A DNA stretch of 64,000 nucleotides from Crocinitomicaceae bacterium (lineage in GTDB: Bacteria > Bacteroidota > Bacteroidia > Flavobacteriales_D > Crocinitomicaceae), in assembly GCA_020635955.1 (NCBI GenBank), contig JACJYW010000007.1, positions 186,001-250,000 on the forward strand, in the 5' to 3' direction. How positions within the stretch are numbered: position 1 is the first letter of the stretch; the number at the start of each line of letters is the position of its first letter. The notes beneath the pieces were generated by a model. The model did no database searches and had not been told where the DNA came from. It saw only the letters and a program-made list of their open reading frames with translations. Shown piece by piece: positions 25,705 to 34,849 of this stretch. Made by a program: the position numbers and the translations under genes.

Positions 25705-25944
25705 TTATTCAGAACGTTCCCATTTCTTCCATAATACCGGAATCCAAATCGCCAGAGCCGGAAGAAAAAAACTATATGTAAGTGATTCAGCCAGAGGAAG
25801 GCCAAAAGCCAATCCACAAACCATGAGCGCTTGAAATCCCAGCACCAATTGCATGATCACAATGGTCCATTTTGCTATTTTAGGTACACGACCAAATGCA
25901 CTTCTTAGATCTTTGAGAAAGGTAGGGAGTTCGTACATATACAC
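25705..25944 (-). CDS. Small two-helix membrane protein
   Basis: 79 aa. A charged amphipathic N-terminus (ELPTFLKDLRSAFGRVPKIAKW) precedes two hydrophobic segments, and the end is AIWIPVLWKKWERSE. A second in-frame ATG two codons in is an alternative start. It is the first gene of a two-gene unit with 25459. Unknown function. Confidence 0.6.
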   Translation of the reverse strand: MYMYELPTFLKDLRSAFGRVPKIAKWTIVIMQLVLGFQALMVCGLAFGLPLAESLTYSFFLPALAIWIPVLWKKWERSE

Positions 25945-25984
25945 AATATATGAACTTTAACAGCAATTGTTTGTATTAGGAAAT

Positions 25985-26455
25985 ATGAAACGAACGATCA
26001 CATTTCTTTCCATTTTCTTTTTGATTAATGTTAGCGGACAAAATGAAATGGTTAATTATTACAAATCATTTTCTTCCATCACCGGAGGAGTTGATCCCAG
26101 CCCCACATTTCAAACAGTAAGATTCTTTTTTGCTGTTAAAGGGAATATCACCATGCCAAATATTCAGTACAATGAACAACTGCTTGAATTAAAAAAAGGT
26201 GATACAATAGTTTTCAACTGGAGCTATGAAAGTTGGCCTTATGAACCATATGATGATATACAAGATTCTATATTCATCCCAACTGAACCTGTTATGTACA
26301 CTGCATCCAGATCAATTACCAACAACTATTACCACGTGGGTATTTTTGATCTGTACCATTGGAATCGATTACGAACTTACGAACACAAGGGAAAGCAATA
26401 TACAGCCGTTATTAAGGAAGATTGGGACGCGTATAATGTTGATGCCGCCCCTTAA
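25985..26455 (+). CDS. Secreted protein of unknown function
   Basis: 156 aa from ATG 25985, which places a clean signal peptide (MKRTITFLSIFFLINVSGQ) at the N-terminus; an ATG six codons earlier is less suitable. The mature part is rich in Tyr and Trp, with no Cys and no recognisable motif (LKKGDTIVFNWSYESWPYEPYDD in the middle). It ends two bases from the convergent CotH gene. No T9SS sorting domain; probably periplasmic. Confidence 0.65.
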   Translation: MKRTITFLSIFFLINVSGQNEMVNYYKSFSSITGGVDPSPTFQTVRFFFAVKGNITMPNIQYNEQLLELKKGDTIVFNWSYESWPYEPYDDIQDSIFIPTEPVMYTASRSITNNYYHVGIFDLYHWNRLRTYEHKGKQYTAVIKEDWDAYNVDAAP

Positions 26456-26457
26456 TT

Positions 26458-28701
26458 CTAATAAACGATCAACTTCTTCGTCCAATTCTTATCGGCTATA
26501 TGAACTAAATATGTTCCCTTAGTGAATTCAGAAACATCAATTTGATCACCTGTTGTATATACATCATTGAACAAGACTCTTCCCTGTAGATCAAATATCA
26601 TGATCGATACACTTTCATAATCTCCAAGATTGATCTGTACAAAGTCTGCTGTTGGATTTGGAAACATCACGATCTCCGTCAACTCCTCCTCTTTAACCGA
26701 AAGGGCTGTATATGAGTTTTCAGCATTGTAAGTAGGCATCATTGGAATAAAATTTCCTGTTCCGTTTGGATATCTGCCATAAGTTCGGTTATCAGGTACC
26801 GGTGGCAACATCACCGTATTAATCGCATTGCCGGAAGCATCTGAAAAAGTAATGCTTTCTCCGTTTGAGATCTTGAAATTAGCATGTAAACCTGTTTGCG
26901 TCACATCATTATCCGCCCAAACGATCAAATAATCATTTGCAGGAATAACTGCACCTGAAGGAAATTGCCACTTTAATGGAATAGCTGAATCATCTGTCAA
27001 ATAATAACCACTCAGATCAACTGAAGATGAACTGTTATTATAAAATTCTATCCAATCGTCATACTCACCATCCTGATCAGCTGCAGTGGAATTATTTGAA
27101 GGCATCATTTCATTAATGACTACATCTCCTATTATGTTTAAATAATAGAATTCATGTTCAGCCCTTACCGGAGAAAATTTCCCTGCACTTGCATTTTCAG
27201 CATATATGTAATACTCAATATCTGCCGCACCTATAGAAATACTTGTTCCCCAAATACCATCTGCTGCAGCACCATCACCGTGTGCACCATCATCAAACAT
27301 TTCAACTTTTGTGAAAGCGTTACCCTGGTAATCTCTCCAACCTATATAAGCATAATTGGCTGTTTGAATATCTGCGGTGAAAGTGATCGTTGTATTTGGA
27401 TTCGGAGAAGAAGGTGCAACAATATTTGAAATTGTTGGTTGTGTTAAGTTATAGGCAGCATGTGCCGTCAAATAAGTATTTCTTGCATCCAACACCTGTT
27501 TAACTCCATATGCAGATTCTGGCCCCATACCCGTAGAATTATCAAGGTTTGTAGTAAACTGTGAATGTGTATAAAATGCATTCGGATCTGCCTGTACTTC
27601 AGCATCAATAATAGTTTGCAATTCCTGTGCTCTTGTATAATACCAACCATTAGTGATATTCTCTTCTAGCATGGTTCGGCAATGCGCCATATACATTTTT
27701 CTATATCTGCTATTGGAGAAAAGATAATAGATCAATGGATAAGTATTGTCAGATTCTCTCAAATAGGGATCCATTTCTGTCAGGTCAGTTAAAGCAGGAG
27801 GTGAAGGTGGACCACCACCTGAGTTGTTTACCATTTCAAAGCCACCAATACACTCATTTAAATCCCAAATAATGGGCATAAATCGTCCATTGTCATCCTG
27901 GATCATGTAAAAGTTCTGTCTGAATGGCCCAGAATAGCTATCCATATTAGCTAATACGTTGTTGAAAGCCAGCATCCAAAGCGTTCTGTCCACATCAAGA
28001 TATTGCTCAATTCCTGCCAAATTAATTTGTAATTGATTACATAGATTGACCAACTGTGCCCAGCCATAATCTGATTGTAATTCGTAAAAATCGTAGTAAA
28101 GTGAACTATCTGAACCTAGATACATCAAAGAAGAGCCGTTACCTCCCATCACACTTGAAGGATTACACTTGAAATTCACATTATCGTCATCACAATAGAA
28201 TCTTTTCTCCATGAAATCACCATTGATAGATTCTGAGCTGCTGAACAAACCGTAATAATTATCATTAATATAGACCTTGGCATAGTTGGAAAAAGGCATA
28301 TCCATATACTTTCTTCCTATTTCATACGATAAAACTTCTCGTACAAAGGAAGGATCGTTTTTTCCATTCGATAATTTAAGCGTTCTACATTCTTGATAAG
28401 CTTGATAATAATTTGCTGCCAACTTGATCTTTAACGGATTCTTATTATTCGTTGAATTATATGTTGAATTCCCCTTATAGGCCACCCCAACATTGTAAAA
28501 AGTAGATTGATTATTGATCTCGCAGGTAGCATTTAAGAGTTGATCCAATCCGTTGGCGTAATATTGATCTAAAGTATCATCCCAATTTGCTTCATCAAAA
28601 GTTAGACGGATCTCTGTGATATGATCGATATCATACAAATTTTGTGAAATGGCTGATGAACAGATCATCAGCATAAAGCTAATTGACAAAAGTACTTTCA
28701 T
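26458..28701 (-). CDS. CotH-kinase family protein with lamin-tail domain and T9SS sorting domain
   Basis: 747 aa, secreted (signal MKVLLSISFMLMICSSAISQ). A CotH-type atypical kinase fold spans about residues 30-370, with VAYKGNSTY, KLSNGKNDPSFVREVLSYEIGRK, INDNYYGLFSSSESIN and a LWMLAFNNVLANMDSY...WDLNECIG region. Then comes a linker, a lamin-tail domain (DVVINEMMPSNNSTAADQDGEYDDWIEFYNN, about 530-640) and a type A sorting domain (EIVMFPNPTADF...FTKGTYLVHI). Spore-coat CotH phosphorylates secreted proteins; that this one does so at the cell surface is inference. Confidence 0.9.
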   Translation of the reverse strand: MKVLLSISFMLMICSSAISQNLYDIDHITEIRLTFDEANWDDTLDQYYANGLDQLLNATCEINNQSTFYNVGVAYKGNSTYNSTNNKNPLKIKLAANYYQAYQECRTLKLSNGKNDPSFVREVLSYEIGRKYMDMPFSNYAKVYINDNYYGLFSSSESINGDFMEKRFYCDDDNVNFKCNPSSVMGGNGSSLMYLGSDSSLYYDFYELQSDYGWAQLVNLCNQLQINLAGIEQYLDVDRTLWMLAFNNVLANMDSYSGPFRQNFYMIQDDNGRFMPIIWDLNECIGGFEMVNNSGGGPPSPPALTDLTEMDPYLRESDNTYPLIYYLFSNSRYRKMYMAHCRTMLEENITNGWYYTRAQELQTIIDAEVQADPNAFYTHSQFTTNLDNSTGMGPESAYGVKQVLDARNTYLTAHAAYNLTQPTISNIVAPSSPNPNTTITFTADIQTANYAYIGWRDYQGNAFTKVEMFDDGAHGDGAAADGIWGTSISIGAADIEYYIYAENASAGKFSPVRAEHEFYYLNIIGDVVINEMMPSNNSTAADQDGEYDDWIEFYNNSSSSVDLSGYYLTDDSAIPLKWQFPSGAVIPANDYLIVWADNDVTQTGLHANFKISNGESITFSDASGNAINTVMLPPVPDNRTYGRYPNGTGNFIPMMPTYNAENSYTALSVKEEELTEIVMFPNPTADFVQINLGDYESVSIMIFDLQGRVLFNDVYTTGDQIDVSEFTKGTYLVHIADKNWTKKLIVY

Positions 28702-28876
28702 GGATATTGTTTTGCGTTTAGACCACCCCTTTTATAAAAGGTTTAATCCTGACTTAAAAAATAATTAATATTGATTTAATATTGGCAGATATTCACAGGT
28801 TAATTGTTGAAAGTTTCCTGTAAATCACCCAATTTTTACTTTCTCCATTCGTTATATTAGATACAGAAACTCGCTT

Positions 28877-29740
28877 ATGAATAGACTTACTTTACCTGTA
28901 TCGATATCTTCATTGATAGATAAAATTGGTGATCAACGTTCATTATCACCAACTGAAATTAGAAACTATATACGTGAAGCCAATATTCAAAAAGAAGATC
29001 TTTTGGATTGGGCTGATTTTGACCATAACATAAATGAAGGTTATGGAAGGAAATTAGTTTATAAACAAGATCATTACGAGATCATGGTCATGTCATGGGC
29101 TCCGTTTGACTCAACAGCCGTTCATGATCATGGATACACCAGTTGGGGAGCCGTGCAGGTTTTTGGAGAATTGGAACATATTACATTTGATTATGAAGAT
29201 CAATATTTAACCATTGATCTAAAAGAAAAATTAAGTGCGGGTGAGATCATCACTGTGAACAATGACATGATCCATCAAATGGTCAATTATCACAATAAAA
29301 GAGTTCTGTCATTGCATGTTTATGGAACAGATAAAGATGTAGAATCAGTTACTTCAAGTGCCCAATTATATAATGTTAGTAATGGACAGGTAGAATTAGT
29401 TGATGGTGGTGTTTACTATGATCTAAAAGAATGTGACTATATACTTAAAGGGGAAGAGTTTGAAACAGATCGCTTAACGGAGATTGCTCATTATACTCTT
29501 TTATTGCAGCACTATTTTAAAACCGGTAACAAAGGTCAGGAATATAGAGCATGCATGAATTATTTTCATAATCGATCATTCGAAGGCAGACTGATCAATG
29601 AATTAGAGATGGATAGTAAACGTGTCCTTTACTTCATTGAATTAAAAAGAGCGCGCAAACTTTTACGCAGTTTAGGCGAATCAACTAGAACCCTTGATTC
29701 TATGATCAATGATATCAATGAGTTTGAACGGTATTCCTAA
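28877..29740 (+). CDS. Cysteine-dioxygenase-family cupin protein
   Basis: 287 aa. The cupin part (about residues 55-155) has the thiol-dioxygenase iron ligands H83 and H85 in VHDHGYTSWG, and H133 in MIHQMVN. Y149 in SLHVYG corresponds to the active-site Tyr of the family. The Cys that forms the Cys-Tyr crosslink in mammalian enzymes is Trp90 here, as bacterial members also lack it. About 125 extra C-terminal residues, mostly helical by composition, are unlike the common 200-aa enzyme. The substrate (cysteine or another thiol) is unproven. Transcribed alone. Confidence 0.8.
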   Translation: MNRLTLPVSISSLIDKIGDQRSLSPTEIRNYIREANIQKEDLLDWADFDHNINEGYGRKLVYKQDHYEIMVMSWAPFDSTAVHDHGYTSWGAVQVFGELEHITFDYEDQYLTIDLKEKLSAGEIITVNNDMIHQMVNYHNKRVLSLHVYGTDKDVESVTSSAQLYNVSNGQVELVDGGVYYDLKECDYILKGEEFETDRLTEIAHYTLLLQHYFKTGNKGQEYRACMNYFHNRSFEGRLINELEMDSKRVLYFIELKRARKLLRSLGESTRTLDSMINDINEFERYS

Positions 29741-31249
29741 TTATTGAATTGCGTGGTGCTTAACCTTTGTACCACCCCATTCAACTACGGTGAATCCTTT
29801 TCTATCTTTTTTCAATTTTGAAAGATCTTGCATACGAATATCAACAGGTGTATCTAACGGTTCATAAACCATCATCACTCTTATTAATGTTTCAGGTTTT
29901 GGAGTGATCTTCAATTTAGCCATTTCTTCATACTCATCCGTAGAGAAGTGAATCAGATTGTAAGCATTATTCTCCAATTGTGGCAACCAGTACACTATGA
30001 ATTCATTGGCTTCTCTCCTGCTCAACCCCATAATTTCAAGCGATTTTTCCAGGAATTCAGCTGTTTGGTTACCCGGTACCACAAATCCCTCATTTATAGT
30101 GAAGTCTTTTCGATTATCACCTTCCCAATAAAGAGCGTAATATTCCTTCCCTTTATCATCATACAATGTTCCATCAGTTTTTGCTAATACCTTCCAACCT
30201 TCATTGTATTTTGGGTAAGTATGGGTTAATGATCCATCAAAAGCCAGTTCAACATTCACTATCATATCTTTTTCAGGATACAGGTATATTATTGGCTTGG
30301 CTACACCATCTCCATATTCCATTTGAAACACCGTTGAATCCAATTCACCATCTACAAATATTTCGTGCAAATAAAGCCCACCCCAATCATCATAGATCAT
30401 GATATCGCCGTGTAACCAACCATTTCTGAATGGAAGTTCAAAATACAGCCTTGGCTCCATTCCGTTTGGATGAAGATATGCTCGCAAAATTCCGGTAAAC
30501 TCATCCCCATTGATCTTGAACTGTCCTTTGAATGTCTCTTTTGACATGACCTGGTATAAACTGTTCTTGTAATCAGGATCAGGATAATTAGATGGCATGA
30601 TACTCACCACCTGTTTTGAGCCTTCAGCTGAAAATGCATGCTGCTTATCATCAATGATCAAATTTGAATTTTTTTGATCCAATTTCCACATGGCTCCATA
30701 AGGCTCCCTGTTTGAGGTAATATATTTTCCGGTTTCGCTATTATATTCTCTTTCTATTAAAACATCCCCATCCGGTTCTAGCAATGTACATGTTCCAACT
30801 GGTACACCATTTTTGGTATTGTACTCTATTGCCATAATTGTTTTTTCAGTATTGTAAAAAACTTTTACTACTCCGGTGTACTCATCATAAGGAGAATTGA
30901 GTTTAAAATTGCTTTCTGCAATCCCTATCATATAATCCCCTATTTCTTTACTGCCATAGTATTCGGGATCTGGTGTAATGTGCAATTCGGATACACCATC
31001 CATATTAAGCTCATCTATACTGAAATCATTATCTGGGGGAGCTATATAGAAATACTCTTCAGGACCATCAAGAAAGGCATAGACCTCCATTACCCCTTCA
31101 TCCTGCATAGCTTCTTCATAAAGGGAATCATCATAATTCTCCTGCAAATCCTCATCACCGCCAACATATTCAACTGTCCCTGCTTCTGAACAAGAATGTG
31201 ACAAGAATGTTATAATTAAACCCAACAGATATAAAGATGACTTTTTCAT
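29741..31249 (-). CDS. Lipoprotein with MORN-like N-terminus and conserved KPIIYLYP domain
   Basis: 502 aa from ATG 31249, chosen because it starts the lipoprotein signal (MKKSSLYLLGLIITFLSHSC, lipobox before Cys20). An in-frame ATG 26 codons earlier gives no signal. The middle has MORN-like strands (TGVVKVFYNTEKTIMAIEYN...GVPVGTCTLLEPDG). The last 190 residues form a conserved Bacteroidota domain beginning KPIIYLYPEKDMIVNVELAFDG and containing NEFIVYWLPQLENNAYNLIHF. The domain has no function known to me. A TATCTTTA box lies just upstream. Confidence 0.7.
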   Translation of the reverse strand: MKKSSLYLLGLIITFLSHSCSEAGTVEYVGGDEDLQENYDDSLYEEAMQDEGVMEVYAFLDGPEEYFYIAPPDNDFSIDELNMDGVSELHITPDPEYYGSKEIGDYMIGIAESNFKLNSPYDEYTGVVKVFYNTEKTIMAIEYNTKNGVPVGTCTLLEPDGDVLIEREYNSETGKYITSNREPYGAMWKLDQKNSNLIIDDKQHAFSAEGSKQVVSIMPSNYPDPDYKNSLYQVMSKETFKGQFKINGDEFTGILRAYLHPNGMEPRLYFELPFRNGWLHGDIMIYDDWGGLYLHEIFVDGELDSTVFQMEYGDGVAKPIIYLYPEKDMIVNVELAFDGSLTHTYPKYNEGWKVLAKTDGTLYDDKGKEYYALYWEGDNRKDFTINEGFVVPGNQTAEFLEKSLEIMGLSRREANEFIVYWLPQLENNAYNLIHFSTDEYEEMAKLKITPKPETLIRVMMVYEPLDTPVDIRMQDLSKLKKDRKGFTVVEWGGTKVKHHAIQ

Positions 31250-31364
31250 AAACCTAATTAATATGGTTATAAAGATATTAATCCTGAAAAAATATCCATT
31301 TATCGAATATGTTGGGATTATTACCATCTTTTTCCTAACTTCTTAGTTACCAAAACTTATCCCC

Positions 31365-31775
31365 ATGAGTTTTACAGATGGATCAATAGACGAAGCACTA
31401 ATAATTCTGGATATTTATATCCCGGGATATCGCTTCATTGAATTAAAGGATGAAGATGTCATACGAGTGTATGGGGTGGCTGTATTCGTTGATGAGGAAA
31501 TGATGCAATTGACCATGGAAACCTTTAGAGAAATATGCAATGGAAAGAGACGGAAATTATTTGTTGATCCAACCTTAGAAATTGGAATGACGGATGAAGC
31601 CAGGTCGCTCTTAAAAAATGAACTTCCCGCAATGGCTAGTGCGTTGGCACTGATGACAAATAATGTTTTTACACAGATTTCTGCCAATCTGCTAATGAAG
31701 GTCTCCAATGATGATTTCAAAGTGAAATTATTCAGAGATCATGAAAAGGCACTTGATTGGGTAAGGGAACAATAG
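31365..31775 (+). CDS. STAS/SpoIIAA-like small protein (DUF7793-like), copy A
   Basis: 136 aa, soluble. Layout of the family: VIRVYGVAVFVDEEM strand region, KLFVDPTLEIGMTDEARSLL, ASALALMTNNVFTQISANLLMKV and the end FKVKLFRDHEKALDWVREQ. It is about half identical to the next gene and related to the frameshifted gene at 4437. The tandem pair suggests duplication. Function unknown. Confidence 0.75.
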   Translation: MSFTDGSIDEALIILDIYIPGYRFIELKDEDVIRVYGVAVFVDEEMMQLTMETFREICNGKRRKLFVDPTLEIGMTDEARSLLKNELPAMASALALMTNNVFTQISANLLMKVSNDDFKVKLFRDHEKALDWVREQ

Positions 31776-31813
31776 ATTGTTCTGATTATCAACTACTTTT
31801 TTAATTGAGTTAT

Positions 31814-31821
31814 TATCTTTG
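31814..31821 (+). promoter_or_regulatory. -7 promoter element of STAS-like copy B
   Basis: TATCTTTG is a perfect TAnnTTTG box, 19 bases before the ATG at 31841, so copy B has its own promoter. No clear -33 TTG at the normal distance. Confidence 0.5.
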
Positions 31822-31840
31822 AAGTAACTATTTACTTTAA

Positions 31841-32251
31841 ATGAGATTTCCCGGATTACCTGAAGACCATTCCAAATTGATTCTGGATACGTTTACACCT
31901 TCTTATCGATATATTCAACTTGAAGATGAGGATTTCATAAGAATCTACGGCCTAACTGTATTTGTTGATGAGTTAATAATGAGAAAATCTTTGGATACAT
32001 ACTTCAAAATTTGTGGCGGTGTTAAACAGAAGATCCTGGTAGATCCTACTTTAGAAATTGGCATGTCTAGTGGAGCTAGAAACATGCTAAGAAAAGAAGT
32101 TCCACTTATGACCACTTCAATGGCACTGATGACCACCAATCCATTTACTCAGTTAACCGCTAATCTTTTTCTAAAGATCAGAAACGATAATTTCAAGGTG
32201 CGATTGTTTAGGGATCACGAAAAGGCAGTAAGTTGGCTTAAAGAACAATAA
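31841..32251 (+). CDS. STAS/SpoIIAA-like small protein (DUF7793-like), copy B
   Basis: 136 aa, tandem paralog of the gene at 31365 with the same length and the same blocks (VDPTLEIGM, ALMTTNPFTQLTANLFLKI, FKVRLFRDHEKAVSWLKEQ). It ends one base before the convergent ferredoxin gene. Having three paralogs in one window suggests a family expanded in this genome. Confidence 0.75.
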   Translation: MRFPGLPEDHSKLILDTFTPSYRYIQLEDEDFIRIYGLTVFVDELIMRKSLDTYFKICGGVKQKILVDPTLEIGMSSGARNMLRKEVPLMTTSMALMTTNPFTQLTANLFLKIRNDNFKVRLFRDHEKAVSWLKEQ

Positions 32252-32252
32252 A

Positions 32253-32480
32253 TTAAAATTGTTCGATCTTGATTATTCTTACCGGACAGTTCTTTTCTGC
32301 TTGAAGATGACCTTCATATTCATCATCCGGAACAATGGCCGTGAAAAAACCCTTCTTTTCTACAGACCCTATTAAGGTACTTTTACCATCTTTTCGTGAC
32401 AATCGCCAACGATCATGAACGGCTTCAACACAGGCATTACAGCCTATACACTTTTCCCTATGGTACTGTATTCGAACCAT
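32253..32480 (-). CDS. Small ferredoxin-like protein
   Basis: 75 aa with one cluster motif: C11, C14 and C17 (CIGCNAC) plus a distant C65 followed by Pro (KNCPVRII). This is the pattern of a single-cluster 4Fe-4S ferredoxin. Its ATG overlaps the U32 peptidase stop by one base (TAATG), so the two are translationally coupled and probably work together. Confidence 0.85.
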   Translation of the reverse strand: MVRIQYHREKCIGCNACVEAVHDRWRLSRKDGKSTLIGSVEKKGFFTAIVPDDEYEGHLQAEKNCPVRIIKIEQF

Positions 32481-33724
32481 TATTCCAAAACAGGAACAAC
32501 TTTGTAAAGTTTATCTGATGGACGAACTTTTTCTTCAACCGGAGTTGAGAAAACATCCCCTTTTTTCACCTCTTCTACCGGAACGTTATCTACCCTTAAT
32601 TCTGTAATGGTGGTTTTGATCATTCCTGTTGTAGGACCAGTGATCATCACTACATCACCTGGTTTCAAAGTATGAGAATTCATTTGGAATTCACCAATTT
32701 TCATATTGCTGTAATATCCTTTACCTTGTCCAATGAAGATCTTTCTTTCTGTGGCTTTAGATCCGTAAGAATCATTCCACTCTCCCATTTTTCTTCCCAG
32801 GTAGTATCCATCCCAGAAACCTCTATTAAAAACTTTAGAAAGCTCATGCATCCATTCGTCCACTTTTTCTTTAGAATAGCTTCCATCCTGAATAGAATCT
32901 ACTGCTTCTCTGTAACAAGACACCGTTGTGTGCACATAGTCTACTGATCTTCCTCTACCTTCAATTTTAAGGATATTCACACCTGCATCTAAGATCTGAT
33001 CAAGAAAACCAATGGTACAAAGATCTTTTGCACTCATGATATATTCATTATCGATCAACAACTCATTCCCATCTTCAGCATCAGTAACGATATATGTTTT
33101 TCTGCAGTTTTGAACACAAGCACCTCTGTTAGCAGATGCATTATGTGAATGCAAGCTTAAATAACATTTACCTGAAACGGCCATACAAAGTGCACCATGA
33201 GCAAAGATCTCAATACGTACCAAATTCCCGGATGGGCCTGTAATATTTCTACGTTTGATCTCACGGGTAATCTCACTTACCTGCTTCAAACTCAACTCAC
33301 GTGACATTACCATTACATCTGCAAATGCAGCATAGAATTCTACTGTTTCAATATTCGTAACATTGGTTTGAGTAGAAATATGGATAGGAACACCAATTTT
33401 ATTGGCATAAGCCATTACCGCATGATCTGAAGCAATGATTGCATCAATTCCAGCCTCCTTTGCGCGATCAACAATAGAACGCATCAAGGCCATATCGTGA
33501 TCATACAAAATGGTATTTAAGGTGATGTAAGTCCTTACATTATGTTCCTTAGACTTTTTTGCTATCTCTTCAAGATCATCCAAAGTAAAGTTGATGCTTG
33601 AGCGCGAACGCATATTCAACTGTTCAATACCAAAATATACCGAATTACATCCCGCCTGAATAGCCGCCGCAAGGGATTCAAAGTTCCCTACTGGTGCCAT
33701 TATTTCCATTTCTGTGTTCGCCAT
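32480..33724 (-). CDS. U32-family peptidase-like protein (TrhP/YegQ/RlhA-type)
   Basis: 414 aa, cytoplasmic. It has the U32 opening MEIMAPVGNFESLAAAIQAGCNSVYFG and the signature RIEIFAHGALCMAVSGKCYLSLHSHNASANRGACVQNCRKTY, where four Cys are well placed for a cluster, then LKIEGRGRS and a C-terminal barrel. Named family members (TrhP, RlhA, UbiU/V) are Fe-S-dependent RNA or quinone hydroxylases rather than peptidases. With a coupled ferredoxin, an RNA-hydroxylation role is plausible. Which member this is cannot be decided here. An ATG five codons downstream is an alternative start. Confidence 0.9.
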   Translation of the reverse strand: MANTEMEIMAPVGNFESLAAAIQAGCNSVYFGIEQLNMRSRSSINFTLDDLEEIAKKSKEHNVRTYITLNTILYDHDMALMRSIVDRAKEAGIDAIIASDHAVMAYANKIGVPIHISTQTNVTNIETVEFYAAFADVMVMSRELSLKQVSEITREIKRRNITGPSGNLVRIEIFAHGALCMAVSGKCYLSLHSHNASANRGACVQNCRKTYIVTDAEDGNELLIDNEYIMSAKDLCTIGFLDQILDAGVNILKIEGRGRSVDYVHTTVSCYREAVDSIQDGSYSKEKVDEWMHELSKVFNRGFWDGYYLGRKMGEWNDSYGSKATERKIFIGQGKGYYSNMKIGEFQMNSHTLKPGDVVMITGPTTGMIKTTITELRVDNVPVEEVKKGDVFSTPVEEKVRPSDKLYKVVPVLE

Positions 33725-33751
33725 CTTTGCCTAATTGGTGAGTTTTGGTTG

Positions 33752-33759
33752 CAAAGATA
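33752..33759 (-). promoter_or_regulatory. -7 promoter element of the U32-ferredoxin operon
   Basis: TATCTTTG on the minus strand is a perfect TAnnTTTG box, about 28 bases before the ATG. A TTG lies 23 bp further upstream (33783-33785 complement). Confidence 0.55.
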
Positions 33760-33856
33760 GTGATTTGAGCACTTATTTAAAACAATTATAAATAAGGTCG
33801 ATCTAGATTTATATTACGACAGAAAATCCTGAATTATATTCGCTTAACTTAGGCTT

Positions 33857-34267
33857 ATGGACATCTATGATTTTCTCAGATATGACGCATACTTTGTCTC
33901 TGCCCTGTATTTCTTCTATTTCTCATGGGTAGCAACGAAGTATAACAACATCTATGGCAAGATCCAGAATATAAAGAAGATCCTACTTCACAAATCTGCC
34001 ATTCCGGAAAAAATTGCTGAGAAGGTTAAAGAGTTAGAGATCAAGGCAAAAAAATATAAGAAATTGAGTTATATCGTTTATGCTTCTTTTCTAGTTGTGC
34101 ATCTGCTGATTCTCTTCATTTATTGGGGAGCTCATGAAGACACACTTATCCATTCCCTATCCGTTTATGCAGTTTTTATGGCCCTACTACTTATCCTATT
34201 CTGGTTGAAAGGAGCTTCTGTAATACCGCCAATTGACACAGATGACGGCAATTCTGACTTAATTTGA
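33857..34267 (+). CDS. Small membrane protein, unknown
   Basis: 136 aa with three hydrophobic segments (about 10-26, 74-94 and 101-118). A Lys-rich, probably helical cytoplasmic loop lies between the first two (KSAIPEKIAEKVKELEIKAKKYKK). No motif I recognise. It ends directly against the convergent gene at 34268. Confidence 0.6.
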   Translation: MDIYDFLRYDAYFVSALYFFYFSWVATKYNNIYGKIQNIKKILLHKSAIPEKIAEKVKELEIKAKKYKKLSYIVYASFLVVHLLILFIYWGAHEDTLIHSLSVYAVFMALLLILFWLKGASVIPPIDTDDGNSDLI

Positions 34268-34747
34268 CTAAGAAAGCAGTGATTTGTTTTCTTCCAATAA
34301 CTGGATCAATTTGTTGATCTCATCAACATTGAAAAAACACTCGATTTTCGACTCACCATCAAGCGTTATTTCAAAGATGGTTTTAATCTTGATCTTGTTG
34401 GTTTTCTTGTCAACCGAAACCGTTGAAGGATGACCAGAAAGGAAATTCAATTTCCATTCCTTGTTTTTCTTTTCTCCTACTAAAGAATTAGCTTCATTAA
34501 ATACAACTACCAATTGATCTAATTCCTGGATTGTACGTAACTGTAAAACCGTCACATCTCCTTCATCCATGGCCATTCCCAGACCAATAAGATCGATCAC
34601 ATTGGTCTCTTTAGTCTGATTCGTAATTGGATCAAGCTTTGAAATGGTTGAACGTTCCAATGAATAAAATTCTCTGAAATTGCCTAGTTGTTGCGCAACC
34701 GTAGTTAAACCTAAAAACAGGAAGAAAACAAATGCTAATCCTTTCAT
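34268..34747 (-). CDS. Exported protein of unknown function
   Basis: 159 aa from the second ATG (34747), which begins a good signal peptide (MKGLAFVFFLFLGLTTVAQQ). The mature part alternates strands and charged turns (TVSVDKKTNKIKIKTIFEITLDGESKIECFFNVDE). No known domain. Monocistronic. Confidence 0.6.
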   Translation of the reverse strand: MKGLAFVFFLFLGLTTVAQQLGNFREFYSLERSTISKLDPITNQTKETNVIDLIGLGMAMDEGDVTVLQLRTIQELDQLVVVFNEANSLVGEKKNKEWKLNFLSGHPSTVSVDKKTNKIKIKTIFEITLDGESKIECFFNVDEINKLIQLLEENKSLLS

Positions 34748-34849
34748 AATGATCAATTTGCATGCAAGATACGAAAAAACTATGGGCTATTTGCATTTGA
34801 TCAGGCCCATACATCTCTTGGTACTAACGATATTCTTAAATTAGTAAGG

